A stretch of DNA of 42,997 nucleotides from Gracilibacillus oryzae (GTDB lineage: Bacteria > Bacillota > Bacilli > Bacillales > Amphibacillaceae), in NCBI RefSeq assembly GCF_009498735.1, contig NZ_ML762455.1, positions 1 to 42,997 on the forward strand, written 5' to 3'. The number at the start of each line of letters is the position of its first letter. Within the stretch, counting starts at the first letter, position 1. Shown here piece by piece: positions 1-6,800 of the stretch. A program made the position numbers and the translations under genes. Below the pieces are notes generated by a model. It was not told the origin of the DNA. It ran no database searches and saw nothing but the letters and a program-made list of their open reading frames with translations.

Positions 1-119
1 ATAAGCGGCGAATCTCTTCGTTGGTTTGTGCGTCCGCTTCTCACGTATTCAACCCATACGTTCCGATGCTCCTCACTAAACCGCCTCGACCTTCTTGCTT
101 CTAATTTGCCGATTTATTG
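1..119 (-). repeat. Dispersed Bacillaceae-type intergenic repeat (cut by window start)
   Basis: Read on the minus strand this GC-richer stretch resembles a dispersed intergenic repeat that I recall from Bacillaceae genomes (AGAAGCAAGAAGGTCGAG, then GGAACGTATGGGTTGAATAC, then GAAGAGATTCGCCGC). It carries no convincing ORF and differs in composition from the AT-rich DNA beside it. The left end lies outside the window. Family membership is from memory. Confidence 0.5.
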
Positions 120-161
120 AACACGCACTTATAATATATTATTAAATTCCAAGATAAATAA

Positions 162-181
162 GCCTTAAATAAGGCGTTTTT
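162..181 (+). terminator. Rho-independent terminator
   Basis: A GCCTT/AAGGC stem with a 4-nt AAAT loop is followed by a run of five T on the plus strand. It would end a transcript entering from the left of the window. The stem is short, so it may be weak. Confidence 0.45.
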
Positions 182-251
182 GAAAAATATGGTTTTAGGA
201 AAAGAAAGGTCAATAAATAAGCCTGGAATAGACTTAAAAAAGAGATGTTGT

Positions 252-587
252 TTAGAGGTAATTGGCGGTATGCTGAATAACACAACAATAACGCTGGATT
301 TGGTTATTCTCATAATCCTGTCCAAAATAATTTGGATTGATTGCTGCATCTGATAAGAAAATATTTGTGTTACCAGCTTTCATGACAGGTAAGGTAGATT
401 TTGTTTTTTGAACAGAATGGGATGCCTGTTCCGTGATAGCATCATCGGACATAACCATTTCCTGAGAAGTGATAATTACTTCATTTTCACCAGATGATAC
501 AGAATATTCTGTATTGTCAACTGTATGGAAAATGGCTGTTGCAGAAATTAATAATGATACCATAAAAAGTAAAAATGTCGATCGCAC
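252..587 (-). CDS. Small hypothetical protein with N-terminal membrane segment
   Basis: I do not recognise this 111-residue protein. A hydrophobic segment (about residues 4-20, FLLFMVSLLISATAIF) suggests an uncleaved anchor or a signal peptide, so the polar Ser/Thr/Asn-rich remainder probably lies outside the membrane. Two adjacent cysteines lie near the C-terminus (RYCCVIQH). I chose the GTG start at 587 because a strong GGAGG (596-600) sits 8 nt upstream of it; that same GGAGG overlaps the only upstream in-frame ATG (602), which therefore has no ribosome site of its own. It is a separate unit from the antiporter gene, which begins more than 1.5 kb away on the same strand. Confidence 0.55.
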   Translation of the reverse strand: MRSTFLLFMVSLLISATAIFHTVDNTEYSVSSGENEVIITSQEMVMSDDAITEQASHSVQKTKSTLPVMKAGNTNIFLSDAAINPNYFGQDYENNQIQRYCCVIQHTANYL

Positions 588-671
588 GTTAAACACCTCC
601 ATTCATCTTTCCTATTATAAGTAATCAGTTTGAAAAAGTAAATTGCTTAATAGAATGCGTAAAAAACTAAA

Positions 672-2138
672 TTACATTTTTAATACCTCATTTAGTTCAT
701 TTTTCCTTTGTTTGGAAACTAAGATATACAAGATATCACCTGTCTGAATTTGTGTATCCCCTGTTGGTGTTACCAGATCATTTTGTCTTATAATCGCGTT
801 GATAAGTACATCTTTAGGCAAGTCAATATTTTTTATAGTAGAGTCTCTAATTAAAGATTCTTCATTAACTTCATATTCTACTATCTCCGCATTTGCCTTT
901 CCAATCGACACTAGTTCCAAAGAATGGGTGGATTCTACTTTCTTTGGTCCTGTAAGATTTAATACTTTAGCAAATGGTGTTATGGTAGAGCCTTGCAATA
1001 ATGTCGAAGTTAATACGACGAAAAATACGACATTAAAAATCATTTGGCTATCCTCTATGCCCGCAAGTAAAGGGAATGTGGCTAGAACAATCGGCACTGC
1101 ACCTCTAAGCCCTGCCCATGAAAGAAATATTTTCTCTCTCCAGTTAAACCCCATGCGGATAATGGAGAAGACTACAGCAATTGGCCTTGCAACAAGTATT
1201 AATTTTATTGCTAATAACAGTCCTTTCCAAATTACATCAAATGTAAATAGCTGTGATGGAAAAACCAGCAAACCTAAAATAATAAACATAAGAATTTGCA
1301 TAATCCAGGCAAATCCTTCGTTGAATTTTACAATCGAATGACGATAAGTTAGATCAGCATTACCAATCATCATGGCAGCTAAATAAACCGCTAACAACCC
1401 GCTTGCATTCGCAAAATCTGTTATGCTGTATGCTAATAAAGCAAAGCACACTGCAAATACTGGGTATAAGCCGCTGGAATCTAAATTTATACGATTAATC
1501 GAGTAAACCCCTATTTTTCCAAATATAAAGCCAATTAATAAGCCTAACCCCATCTGCCAGAAAAATAAGCCGATTAATATTACATATGATGGATTGTCAA
1601 TGGTTAATAATTCAATAAAAGAAATGGTAAGAAAGACAGCCATAGGATCATTAGTACCTGATTCAACCTCAAGTGTAGCACCAAGTCTTTCTTTGACATT
1701 TTGACCTTTTAAAACAGAAAAAACGGCAGCAGCATCCGTTGAACCAACGATAGAACCAAATAGAAAGGCCTCAAGCCAACCGATATCAAGAATTAATTTT
1801 GCTGCAACAGCAACTAAGGTGGTTGTAATAAGAACACCTAATGTAGCAAGAGATAATGCTGGCTTAGCGACAGCTTTAACTGTTGAGAACTTTGTTTGCA
1901 AACCACCTTCAAACAGGATGATGACCAAGGCTATAATCCCAATAATCTGTGCTAACTCTGCATTGTCGAAATAAATAAAACCAAGTCCCTCACTTCCGCT
2001 TATCATACCAACTGCGATAAACAATATCAGCGCAGGGACCCCTAATTTTGAAGATATTTTAGTTGTTAAAACACCAATAATTAATAATATCGAAGTAATG
2101 AAAATAAAATGTTCCAATGATAGCAATGAATGATCCAC
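672..2138 (-). CDS. nhaP2: K+/H+ antiporter, NhaP2/CvrA (CPA1) family
   Basis: A 488-residue cation/proton antiporter of the CPA1 family, predicted in the cytoplasmic membrane and exchanging K+ (possibly Na+) for H+. Residues about 1-390 are a Na+/H+ exchanger domain with some 12 hydrophobic helices. The diagnostic stretches SKLGVPALILF, ILFEGGLQ, GSTDAAAVFSVL and ESGTNDPMAVFL are all present; the acidic residues of the last two are the expected ion-binding positions. Residues about 400-488 form a TrkA_C (RCK_C) domain, the usual nucleotide-sensing tail of this subfamily. The start is GTG at 2138, about 10 nt after AAGGGAG. It fits an organism that must control ion homeostasis. The family is clear; which cation it prefers cannot be read from sequence. 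Confidence 0.88.
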   Translation of the reverse strand: MDHSLLSLEHFIFITSILLIIGVLTTKISSKLGVPALILFIAVGMISGSEGLGFIYFDNAELAQIIGIIALVIILFEGGLQTKFSTVKAVAKPALSLATLGVLITTTLVAVAAKLILDIGWLEAFLFGSIVGSTDAAAVFSVLKGQNVKERLGATLEVESGTNDPMAVFLTISFIELLTIDNPSYVILIGLFFWQMGLGLLIGFIFGKIGVYSINRINLDSSGLYPVFAVCFALLAYSITDFANASGLLAVYLAAMMIGNADLTYRHSIVKFNEGFAWIMQILMFIILGLLVFPSQLFTFDVIWKGLLLAIKLILVARPIAVVFSIIRMGFNWREKIFLSWAGLRGAVPIVLATFPLLAGIEDSQMIFNVVFFVVLTSTLLQGSTITPFAKVLNLTGPKKVESTHSLELVSIGKANAEIVEYEVNEESLIRDSTIKNIDLPKDVLINAIIRQNDLVTPTGDTQIQTGDILYILVSKQRKNELNEVLKM

Positions 2139-2241
2139 TATGTTTAAGCTCCCTTCTTCTAACTAATTTACATAATCTAGAGAATGTTAGTATAAGTAAT
2201 TTTTCTGTGGAATCTACACTAATGGCAATATGGAGTGATGC

Positions 2242-2793
2242 CTATAAATTGACATCTATTTGGATAATAGTATTCTCTTCTTTCTCTATGCCTAAATAAT
2301 CGAATGTCTCACTTGGAGAAGAATGATGAAATATTTTTTGCAGTAATGATATCGCTACCCCTTTTTTGTACGCATGATATCCAAACGTTTTTCTTAAAGT
2401 GTGTGTACCGACTTTTTTTGTTATTCCACTTTCTTTGGCAGCTTGATTGATAATTCGATATGCTTGTTGACGTGTGATAGGGTGTTTGCTTTTCTTAGAT
2501 TTGAAAAGAAAATCGCATGTTGCAATATTACCAGTTTCTAAATAATTTGCTAATGCTTTTTTTGAATTGTTATTAAGGAAATATGGCGGATCTTTTTCAT
2601 TGAGGCAGATAAAGTCATATAATATTTTTCCGTCTGAGACATGATGAACCTTAAGGTGCAGCAGATCTTTTAAACGTAGACCGGTATTTATTCCAATAAC
2701 AAAAAGAAGATAATCCCTTTCGGATTGTTGGTATAAGAACTGTTTCATTTGGTTGATCTGTCTAATTTCTACGATGGGATATACAAACTCCAT
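2242..2793 (-). CDS. Short tyrosine recombinase / integrase-family protein (YoeC-like)
   Basis: A 183-residue protein made almost only of the tyrosine-recombinase catalytic domain. Visible motifs: the first catalytic Arg in TGLRLKDLLHL (about R40), the H-x-x-R box in GTHTLRKTFGYH, a downstream His in FHHSSPSETF, and the candidate nucleophile Tyr in FDYLGI. The usual N-terminal SAM-like DNA-binding domain is absent, giving a length close to the short Bacillus YoeC proteins rather than to 300-residue XerC/D or phage integrases. The ATG at 2793 follows AGGAGGTG by 5 nt; longer in-frame starts lack such a site. No att repeats or phage genes are visible nearby, so it looks like a stand-alone chromosomal gene. 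Function beyond DNA breakage and rejoining is unknown. Confidence 0.8.
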   Translation of the reverse strand: MEFVYPIVEIRQINQMKQFLYQQSERDYLLFVIGINTGLRLKDLLHLKVHHVSDGKILYDFICLNEKDPPYFLNNNSKKALANYLETGNIATCDFLFKSKKSKHPITRQQAYRIINQAAKESGITKKVGTHTLRKTFGYHAYKKGVAISLLQKIFHHSSPSETFDYLGIEKEENTIIQIDVNL

Positions 2794-3043
2794 AACACAC
2801 CTCCTAATGTAACTTAATATAAATATTATAATTTTTATGTCGCATACACCAATTATATGCAACGTTACTTTATTCACTAACACCTCAGTATTATTTTGGA
2901 GAGAAGAAAATCATAGCTATTTCATCACCAGATGATCGAATGGTTTAATGTTTTATATCACAGGGTAGGGGTTAGGTATGAGGTTAGCTCTTTGCCATTT
3001 GGATAACCTTTATCAATTTCACTATCAGGAGAGGATGATTGTT

Positions 3044-4177
3044 GTGAAGGCAGTAACATTCCAGGAAAAACAACGGGTAGAAGTAAAAGAAGTTGAAGCA
3101 CCTTCCATTCAGCAGAATGATGATATGATTGTCCGAATAACAGCTACAGGAATTTGCGGATCTGATCTGCATCTTTATCACGGAGGGTTTCCTTTACCAC
3201 AAGATTACATCATTGGACACGAACCAATGGGAATAGTGGAAGAAGTAGGACCAGATGTGAAAACCTTAAAAAAAGGGGATCGTGTGGTCATTCCATTTAA
3301 CGTAAGCTGTGGTCATTGTTATTATTGCAGCAACCATATGGAAAGCCAGTGTGATAACTCTAATCCACATGGAGAACCAGGGGGACTTTTTGGTTATTCA
3401 AAAGCGAATGGAAATTATCCAGGAGGACAAGCGGAGTATCTGCGTGTTCCTTATGCTGACTTTTCTTCATTTAAAGTTCCGGAAAACAGTGAATTAGATG
3501 ATGAGAGTGTCCTTTTTCTCTCAGATGTGATTCCGACTGCATATTGGAGTGTCGAGAATAGTGGTGTGAAAACAGGAGACACAGTTATTGTTCTGGGAGC
3601 AGGGCCTGTTGGCTTGATGGTACAGAAATTTGCATGGATCAAAGGAGCGGAACGTGTTATTGCTGTTGATCATGTAGATCACCGCCTTGCCCATGCCAAA
3701 AAAGCAAATAATGTAGAGACGATCAATTTTAAAGAAAATAAAGAAATTGGCAGCAAGCTGCATGAACTAACAAAAGGTGGTGCAGATGTAGTCATAGATT
3801 GTGTTGGTATGGACGGGACGGTGCCTCCTGATAATACATTCGGTTCGGAAGGCGATAATCAATATGGCACTATCAGTCCGATTATCACTGCTTCACAAGC
3901 TGTCCGGAAATTCGGGGTTGTTCAGTTAACAGGTGTATATGGAACAGAAGCAAACAACTTCCCGCTTGGCGACTTTTTCACACGTAATGTTGCCCTTACA
4001 ATGGGTCAAGCTCCTGTTATTCATATGATGCCTGCACTATATAAGATGGTAGAAAATAAACTTATCGATCCGACAGACATTATCACCCATTCCTTTTCTA
4101 TATCAGAAGCTGCCGAAGCTTACCGTATTTTTGATAAGAAGGAAGATGGCAGTATTAAAACGATTTTAAAACCATAA
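3044..4177 (+). CDS. adhB: Zinc-dependent alcohol dehydrogenase AdhB
   Basis: A cytosolic medium-chain Zn-dependent alcohol dehydrogenase of 377 residues, nearly the length of B. subtilis AdhB (378), which I recall as very similar throughout. Catalytic zinc ligands are in TGICGSDLHLYHGG and GHEPMG; structural zinc cysteines are in SCGHCYYCSNHMESQC; the Rossmann NAD(P) motif is VLGAGPVGLM. The family resembles glutathione-independent formaldehyde dehydrogenases, so aldehyde/alcohol detoxification is possible. The start is GTG at 3044, 9 nt after AGGAGAGG; an ATG at 3035 lies directly against that site and is less likely. It appears monocistronic and ends at a hairpin shared with the convergent potassium-channel remnant. 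Confidence 0.87.
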   Translation: MKAVTFQEKQRVEVKEVEAPSIQQNDDMIVRITATGICGSDLHLYHGGFPLPQDYIIGHEPMGIVEEVGPDVKTLKKGDRVVIPFNVSCGHCYYCSNHMESQCDNSNPHGEPGGLFGYSKANGNYPGGQAEYLRVPYADFSSFKVPENSELDDESVLFLSDVIPTAYWSVENSGVKTGDTVIVLGAGPVGLMVQKFAWIKGAERVIAVDHVDHRLAHAKKANNVETINFKENKEIGSKLHELTKGGADVVIDCVGMDGTVPPDNTFGSEGDNQYGTISPIITASQAVRKFGVVQLTGVYGTEANNFPLGDFFTRNVALTMGQAPVIHMMPALYKMVENKLIDPTDIITHSFSISEAAEAYRIFDKKEDGSIKTILKP

Positions 4178-4188
4178 TAGAAAACAGG

Positions 4189-4217
4189 CTGGCGTTAGGA
4201 AAATAATCTAACGCCAG
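4189..4217. terminator. Hairpin between convergent adhB and ktrB remnant
   Basis: A perfect 10-bp stem (CTGGCGTTAG / CTAACGCCAG) with a 9-nt loop lies exactly between two convergent genes. There is no long T-run on either side, but position and symmetry suggest a bidirectional terminator. Confidence 0.65.
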
Positions 4218-4224
4218 TAACTAG

Positions 4225-4752
4225 TTATCCTGTCATTACATCTTCGCTTGGATATTTTATTCTCGCTCTAGTTGTCTTAGCAATAGCGAAAGCCAATGTC
4301 AGTGGACCAACTTTTCCTAGAAACATAATAATAATGATGATCACTTTTCCCGTAATGGTTAAGGACCCTGTTATTCCCATGGAAAGGCCAACCGTTCCAA
4401 ACGCAGATATGACTTCAAATAAAATCACAAGAAAGGGCTGATTTTCTGTGATGGTTAAGATAAATGTTGCTGTCACAATTAATGTCATGCCGTGCATGGT
4501 CATGGCTAATCCGCCTACCTGGATTAATCCGGCAATCACCATTTCACCAAAGTAAGTAAAACTGCCAGCAGTATCGTCAACTGCTAATCCAGTAACTTTC
4601 ATGGCGGTAGTTGCTGTAAACAATGCATCAATCCAGCTTATGGACTGCGTCGAAGCAAGAGGCAATTTAAGCAGAATAGTACCAAATAAAATAAAAGCAC
4701 AAAAAGTCAAAATAATGATTTGCGGAGGACTCCAACTTTTATACTTCCACAT
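4225..4752 (-). pseudogene. Internally deleted KtrB/KtrD-type K+ uptake channel subunit
   Basis: This 175-codon frame joins the two ends of a Ktr potassium channel subunit, normally about 440-450 residues. Residues 1-88 match the N-terminal M1-P-M2 unit: SPPQIIIL, LLKLPLAS, a first selectivity-filter loop (TTAMKVTGLAVDD) and GLIQVGGLAM. From about residue 90 it continues directly with the last unit: TFILTITE, the fourth filter loop FEVISAFGTVGLSMG, IMFLGKVGPLTLAFA, and the C-terminal IKYPSEDVMTG. The middle two units, with filter loops 2 and 3, are missing, so a four-unit pore cannot form from one chain. The join near 4485-4495 is in frame, with no stop or frameshift, and GAAGGA lies 6 nt before the ATG. 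No partner ktrA is in the window. Non-functional as a channel is the likeliest reading; a retained small membrane product cannot be excluded. Confidence 0.8.
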
Positions 4753-4872
4753 TTACAATCCTTCTTTCTCAATCAGGGTCTTGCTCAATCGCCAGCCTGT
4801 AAATTAACAGGCTCCCTCCAACTCAAATAGTGAATTTTTTTCATTTCTCTTTCTTCTTTCCTAAAAGTAAGC

Positions 4873-4903
4873 ACAAAAAGACCACTCCTAAAGAAGAGTG
4901 GTC
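4873..4903 (-). terminator. Intrinsic terminator of the c-di-AMP riboswitch
   Basis: On the minus strand GACCACTC and GAGTGGTC form a stem with a CTT-rich loop, followed by TTTTTGTG. It lies immediately downstream of the aptamer and about 120 nt before the channel remnant, as expected for the expression platform of a transcription-attenuating riboswitch. Confidence 0.8.
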
Positions 4904-5060
4904 AATAAATTAACCCCTTCTCTCAGAAATGCTGACGAGGTTAGCTGTCGGATTAGGGATTGAGAGTACCCCTTCTTAACAAAATATTAAGATTCACCCC
5001 AAGATAAACAAAGTAACTGTTTATCGAAAATGGTTCCCCCGCTCAATAAATGATTAAGCA
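4904..5060 (-). promoter_or_regulatory. Cyclic-di-AMP riboswitch (ydaO/yuaA leader)
   Basis: The minus strand carries the conserved blocks of the ydaO-yuaA aptamer in order: GGGGGAACCA (about 5033-5042), GGGGTGAATC (about 4991-5000), then GGGTACTCTCAATCCCTAAT, CCGACAGCTAACCTCGTCAG and CAT, down to about 4926. This family binds c-di-AMP and switches off K+ importers and cell-wall/osmotic genes when the ligand is high; Ktr operons are classic targets. All core blocks look intact although the downstream gene is internally deleted. A plausible promoter farther upstream on this strand (TTGATT, 17 nt, TATCTT, near 5105-5135) is weak evidence only. The 5' boundary is approximate. Confidence 0.9.
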
Positions 5061-5388
5061 ATTGGTTTTGATGCGCAGTTTGAATTTCTAATTTAAGATA
5101 CTCCTTTTATTTTTTTCAATCAATATCAGTTTGGGATAGTTTACATTGGTTTATAGTGTTTCGTAATTCGTTCAGTCAATTACTGTATCAGATTGATCGT
5201 CTCACGTAATCAATATTATCTAATAATCGTTCTTAAAGGATTTCTGTTGTTGCAAAATTATGAATACTAGCTAGACTTCACAGCATTTTCACAAATTAGT
5301 GTTATAAAAAGATAGAGCGGTTATCAGAACGTTCCTTATGAAGAAATTGTAGACCATATAAAAATATTGAATGAAGCAGGTGAATAAT
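5061..5388. other. Intergenic region between divergent riboswitch and lipoprotein gene
   Basis: AT-rich stretch of about 330 bp between divergent transcription units. It must hold the riboswitch promoter on the minus strand and the lipoprotein promoter on the plus strand, but I see no promoter close to consensus and no ORF worth calling. Confidence 0.4.
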
Positions 5389-5916
5389 ATGACAAAAAAG
5401 TTATTATTAGTAATGTTACTAGTCAGCTTAATTTTAGCAGCTTGTGGCAATCCTGGCGAAGAAGAGTCAAATGCAGCGGATTCTGCAAGTGATGATGCAG
5501 AGGTGCTGGCAGCTTTAGAGGTGAATTTTATAACAGAACCTGACGTCTTTTTACCAGGACAAGAAGAAACAATCCAAGTAAAAGTCACACATGGTGAAGA
5601 GCCTGTGGAAGACGCAGATGAAGTCCTATTTGAAATCTGGGAAAAAGGAAAGAGAGACGAATCTGTTAGTATAGAATCAGAACATGAGGGCGAAGGAGTT
5701 TATGCTTTAGCACATACTTTTGAGGAGCAAGGTATTTACGAGGTTACCGCTCATGTGACAGCCAGAGCGATGCACACAATGCCGACACAGGAATTTAACG
5801 TAGGAAATGTGGCAGACGAAGAATATGAAAATATGGAAGAGGACGAAGAACATCCACACGATGAGCACAGGCATGAACATGGGGAAGAATCTGTCCATGA
5901 AGAGCATCAGGAATAG
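5389..5916 (+). CDS. YtkA/FixH-like lipoprotein with His/Asp/Glu-rich tail
   Basis: A 175-residue predicted lipoprotein on the outer face of the membrane. The N-terminus is a type II signal peptide with lipobox LAAC. Residues about 40-135 look like a YtkA-like (FixH-related) immunoglobulin-like fold: VNFITEPDVFLPGQEETIQVKVTH, then GEGVYALAHTF and GIYEVTAHVTA, with a conserved MHTMP stretch. The last 30 residues are acidic and contain seven histidines, a possible metal-binding tail. The ATG at 5389 has CAGGTGA upstream; an ATG 18 nt earlier has no good site. YtkA-type proteins are of unsettled function and are sometimes linked to copper or cytochrome oxidase biology; a cytochrome bd operon lies downstream but is well separated. 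Confidence 0.75.
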   Translation: MTKKLLLVMLLVSLILAACGNPGEEESNAADSASDDAEVLAALEVNFITEPDVFLPGQEETIQVKVTHGEEPVEDADEVLFEIWEKGKRDESVSIESEHEGEGVYALAHTFEEQGIYEVTAHVTARAMHTMPTQEFNVGNVADEEYENMEEDEEHPHDEHRHEHGEESVHEEHQE

Positions 5917-5934
5917 AGCGGCCCTGAAATGATT

Positions 5935-5985
5935 AATTGAAGGGATGACAAGTCAGCATACTAATCAATTGTTATCCCTTCAATT
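5935..5985 (+). terminator. Long hairpin after the lipoprotein gene
   Basis: A 17-bp stem with one mismatch (AATTGAAGGGATGACAA with TTGTTATCCCTTCAATT) and a 17-nt loop begins 18 nt after the lipoprotein stop. No T-run follows, so it may stabilise the mRNA 3' end as much as terminate. Confidence 0.5.
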
Positions 5986-6190
5986 CGCTTGATAAAGATG
6001 CTTCCAGCTATTTGGTCACAAAAAAATCATAAAATCATCAAATATTCATCATATCTTCTCTTCCTATATCATTTAAAATACAGGAGGAGCATCATAAATA
6101 ATAAAATCTGCGAAATATTATGTTCAATATTTCACTTAGTTATCATTGATAGCATTGAAAGAAGTTGTGGCAACATTAGAAGGGAACAGG

Positions 6191-6523
6191 AAGTCGCAAG
6201 AAGGAGCGAGAAGTCGCAAGAAGAAGCGAGGAAGTCGCAAGAAGAGAGCAGGAAGTCGCAAGAAGAACGCAGAAATTCGCAAGAAGAGTGCAGGAAGTCG
6301 CAAGAAGGAGCGATAAGTCGCAAGAAGAGTGCAGGAAGTCGCAAGAAGAGTGCAGGAAGTCGCAAGAAGAGCGCAGGAAGTCGCAAGAAGGAGCAGGAAG
6401 TCGCAAGAAGAGAGCAGGAAGTCGCAAGAAGAGCGCAGGAAGTCGCAAGAAGAGCGCAGGAAGTCGCAAGAAGAGCGCAGGAAGTCGCAAGAAGGAGCGA
6501 GAAGTCGCAAGAAGCGTGCTAGA
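6191..6523. repeat. Minisatellite: 16 tandem copies of a 20/21-bp unit
   Basis: Sixteen head-to-tail copies of a unit close to AAGTCGCAAGAAGAGCGCAG plus G. Units begin at 6191, 6211, 6232, 6253, 6274, 6295, 6315, 6336, 6357, 6378, 6398, 6419, 6440, 6461, 6482 and 6502. Twelve spacings are about 21 bp; units 1, 6, 10 and 15 are 20 bp, with GGAG replacing the usual AGAGxG. The mixed lengths change reading frame four times, and several frames on both strands stay open simply because the unit has no stop. That argues against a protein and for a non-coding tandem array. There are no spacers, so it is not a CRISPR. Flanks (5986-6190 and 6524-6800) hold no supported gene. Confidence 0.9.
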
Positions 6524-6800
6524 TGGATATTGTTTAAATAAAGGGGGAAAAGGGAAAAGAAAAGAGTCAGAATCGACTGATTTATAAGAACGCATGATTT
6601 TTTTCTGTAACTGACTACTACTAAGAAAACCAAACCAAAGGACGGTTTATAAATATATATTCACTTATTCAACTAACCAGTTCCTAAAGATTTTTAAGAA
6701 TGATGAAGGATGCAGTACAGCTTTTGAGACAACAGAGTGAGTTATAAGCACAGACTTATTTGATCAATATTTCACATAATAGATTTGGGGAGGTTACAAA

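Noticed and set aside
799-1341. 180-codon open frame antisense to the antiporter gene.
   Set aside because: It is the mirror of a clear membrane antiporter gene and has no ribosome site or recognisable family.
2242-2883. Longer recombinase start at 2883.
   Set aside because: The 30 extra residues precede the ribosome site AGGAGGTG, which belongs to the ATG at 2793.
4225-4752. A novel small channel family.
   Set aside because: Both ends align with one known Ktr subunit and the middle is missing, so a deletion derivative is the simplest reading.
6191-6523. CRISPR-like array.
   Set aside because: The repeats abut head to tail with no unique spacers and no cas genes are nearby.
6132-6633. Long open frames on both strands through the tandem repeat (for example SRKKSAG-type and SCDFLR-type repeats).
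   Set aside because: They arise because the repeat unit has no stop in several frames; unit length changes between 20 and 21 bp shift the frame, and there is no start with a good ribosome site.
6755-6780. Rex (redox) operator upstream of the cytochrome bd genes.
   Set aside because: Only the right half (TTCACAT) fits; the left half matches poorly at the fixed positions.
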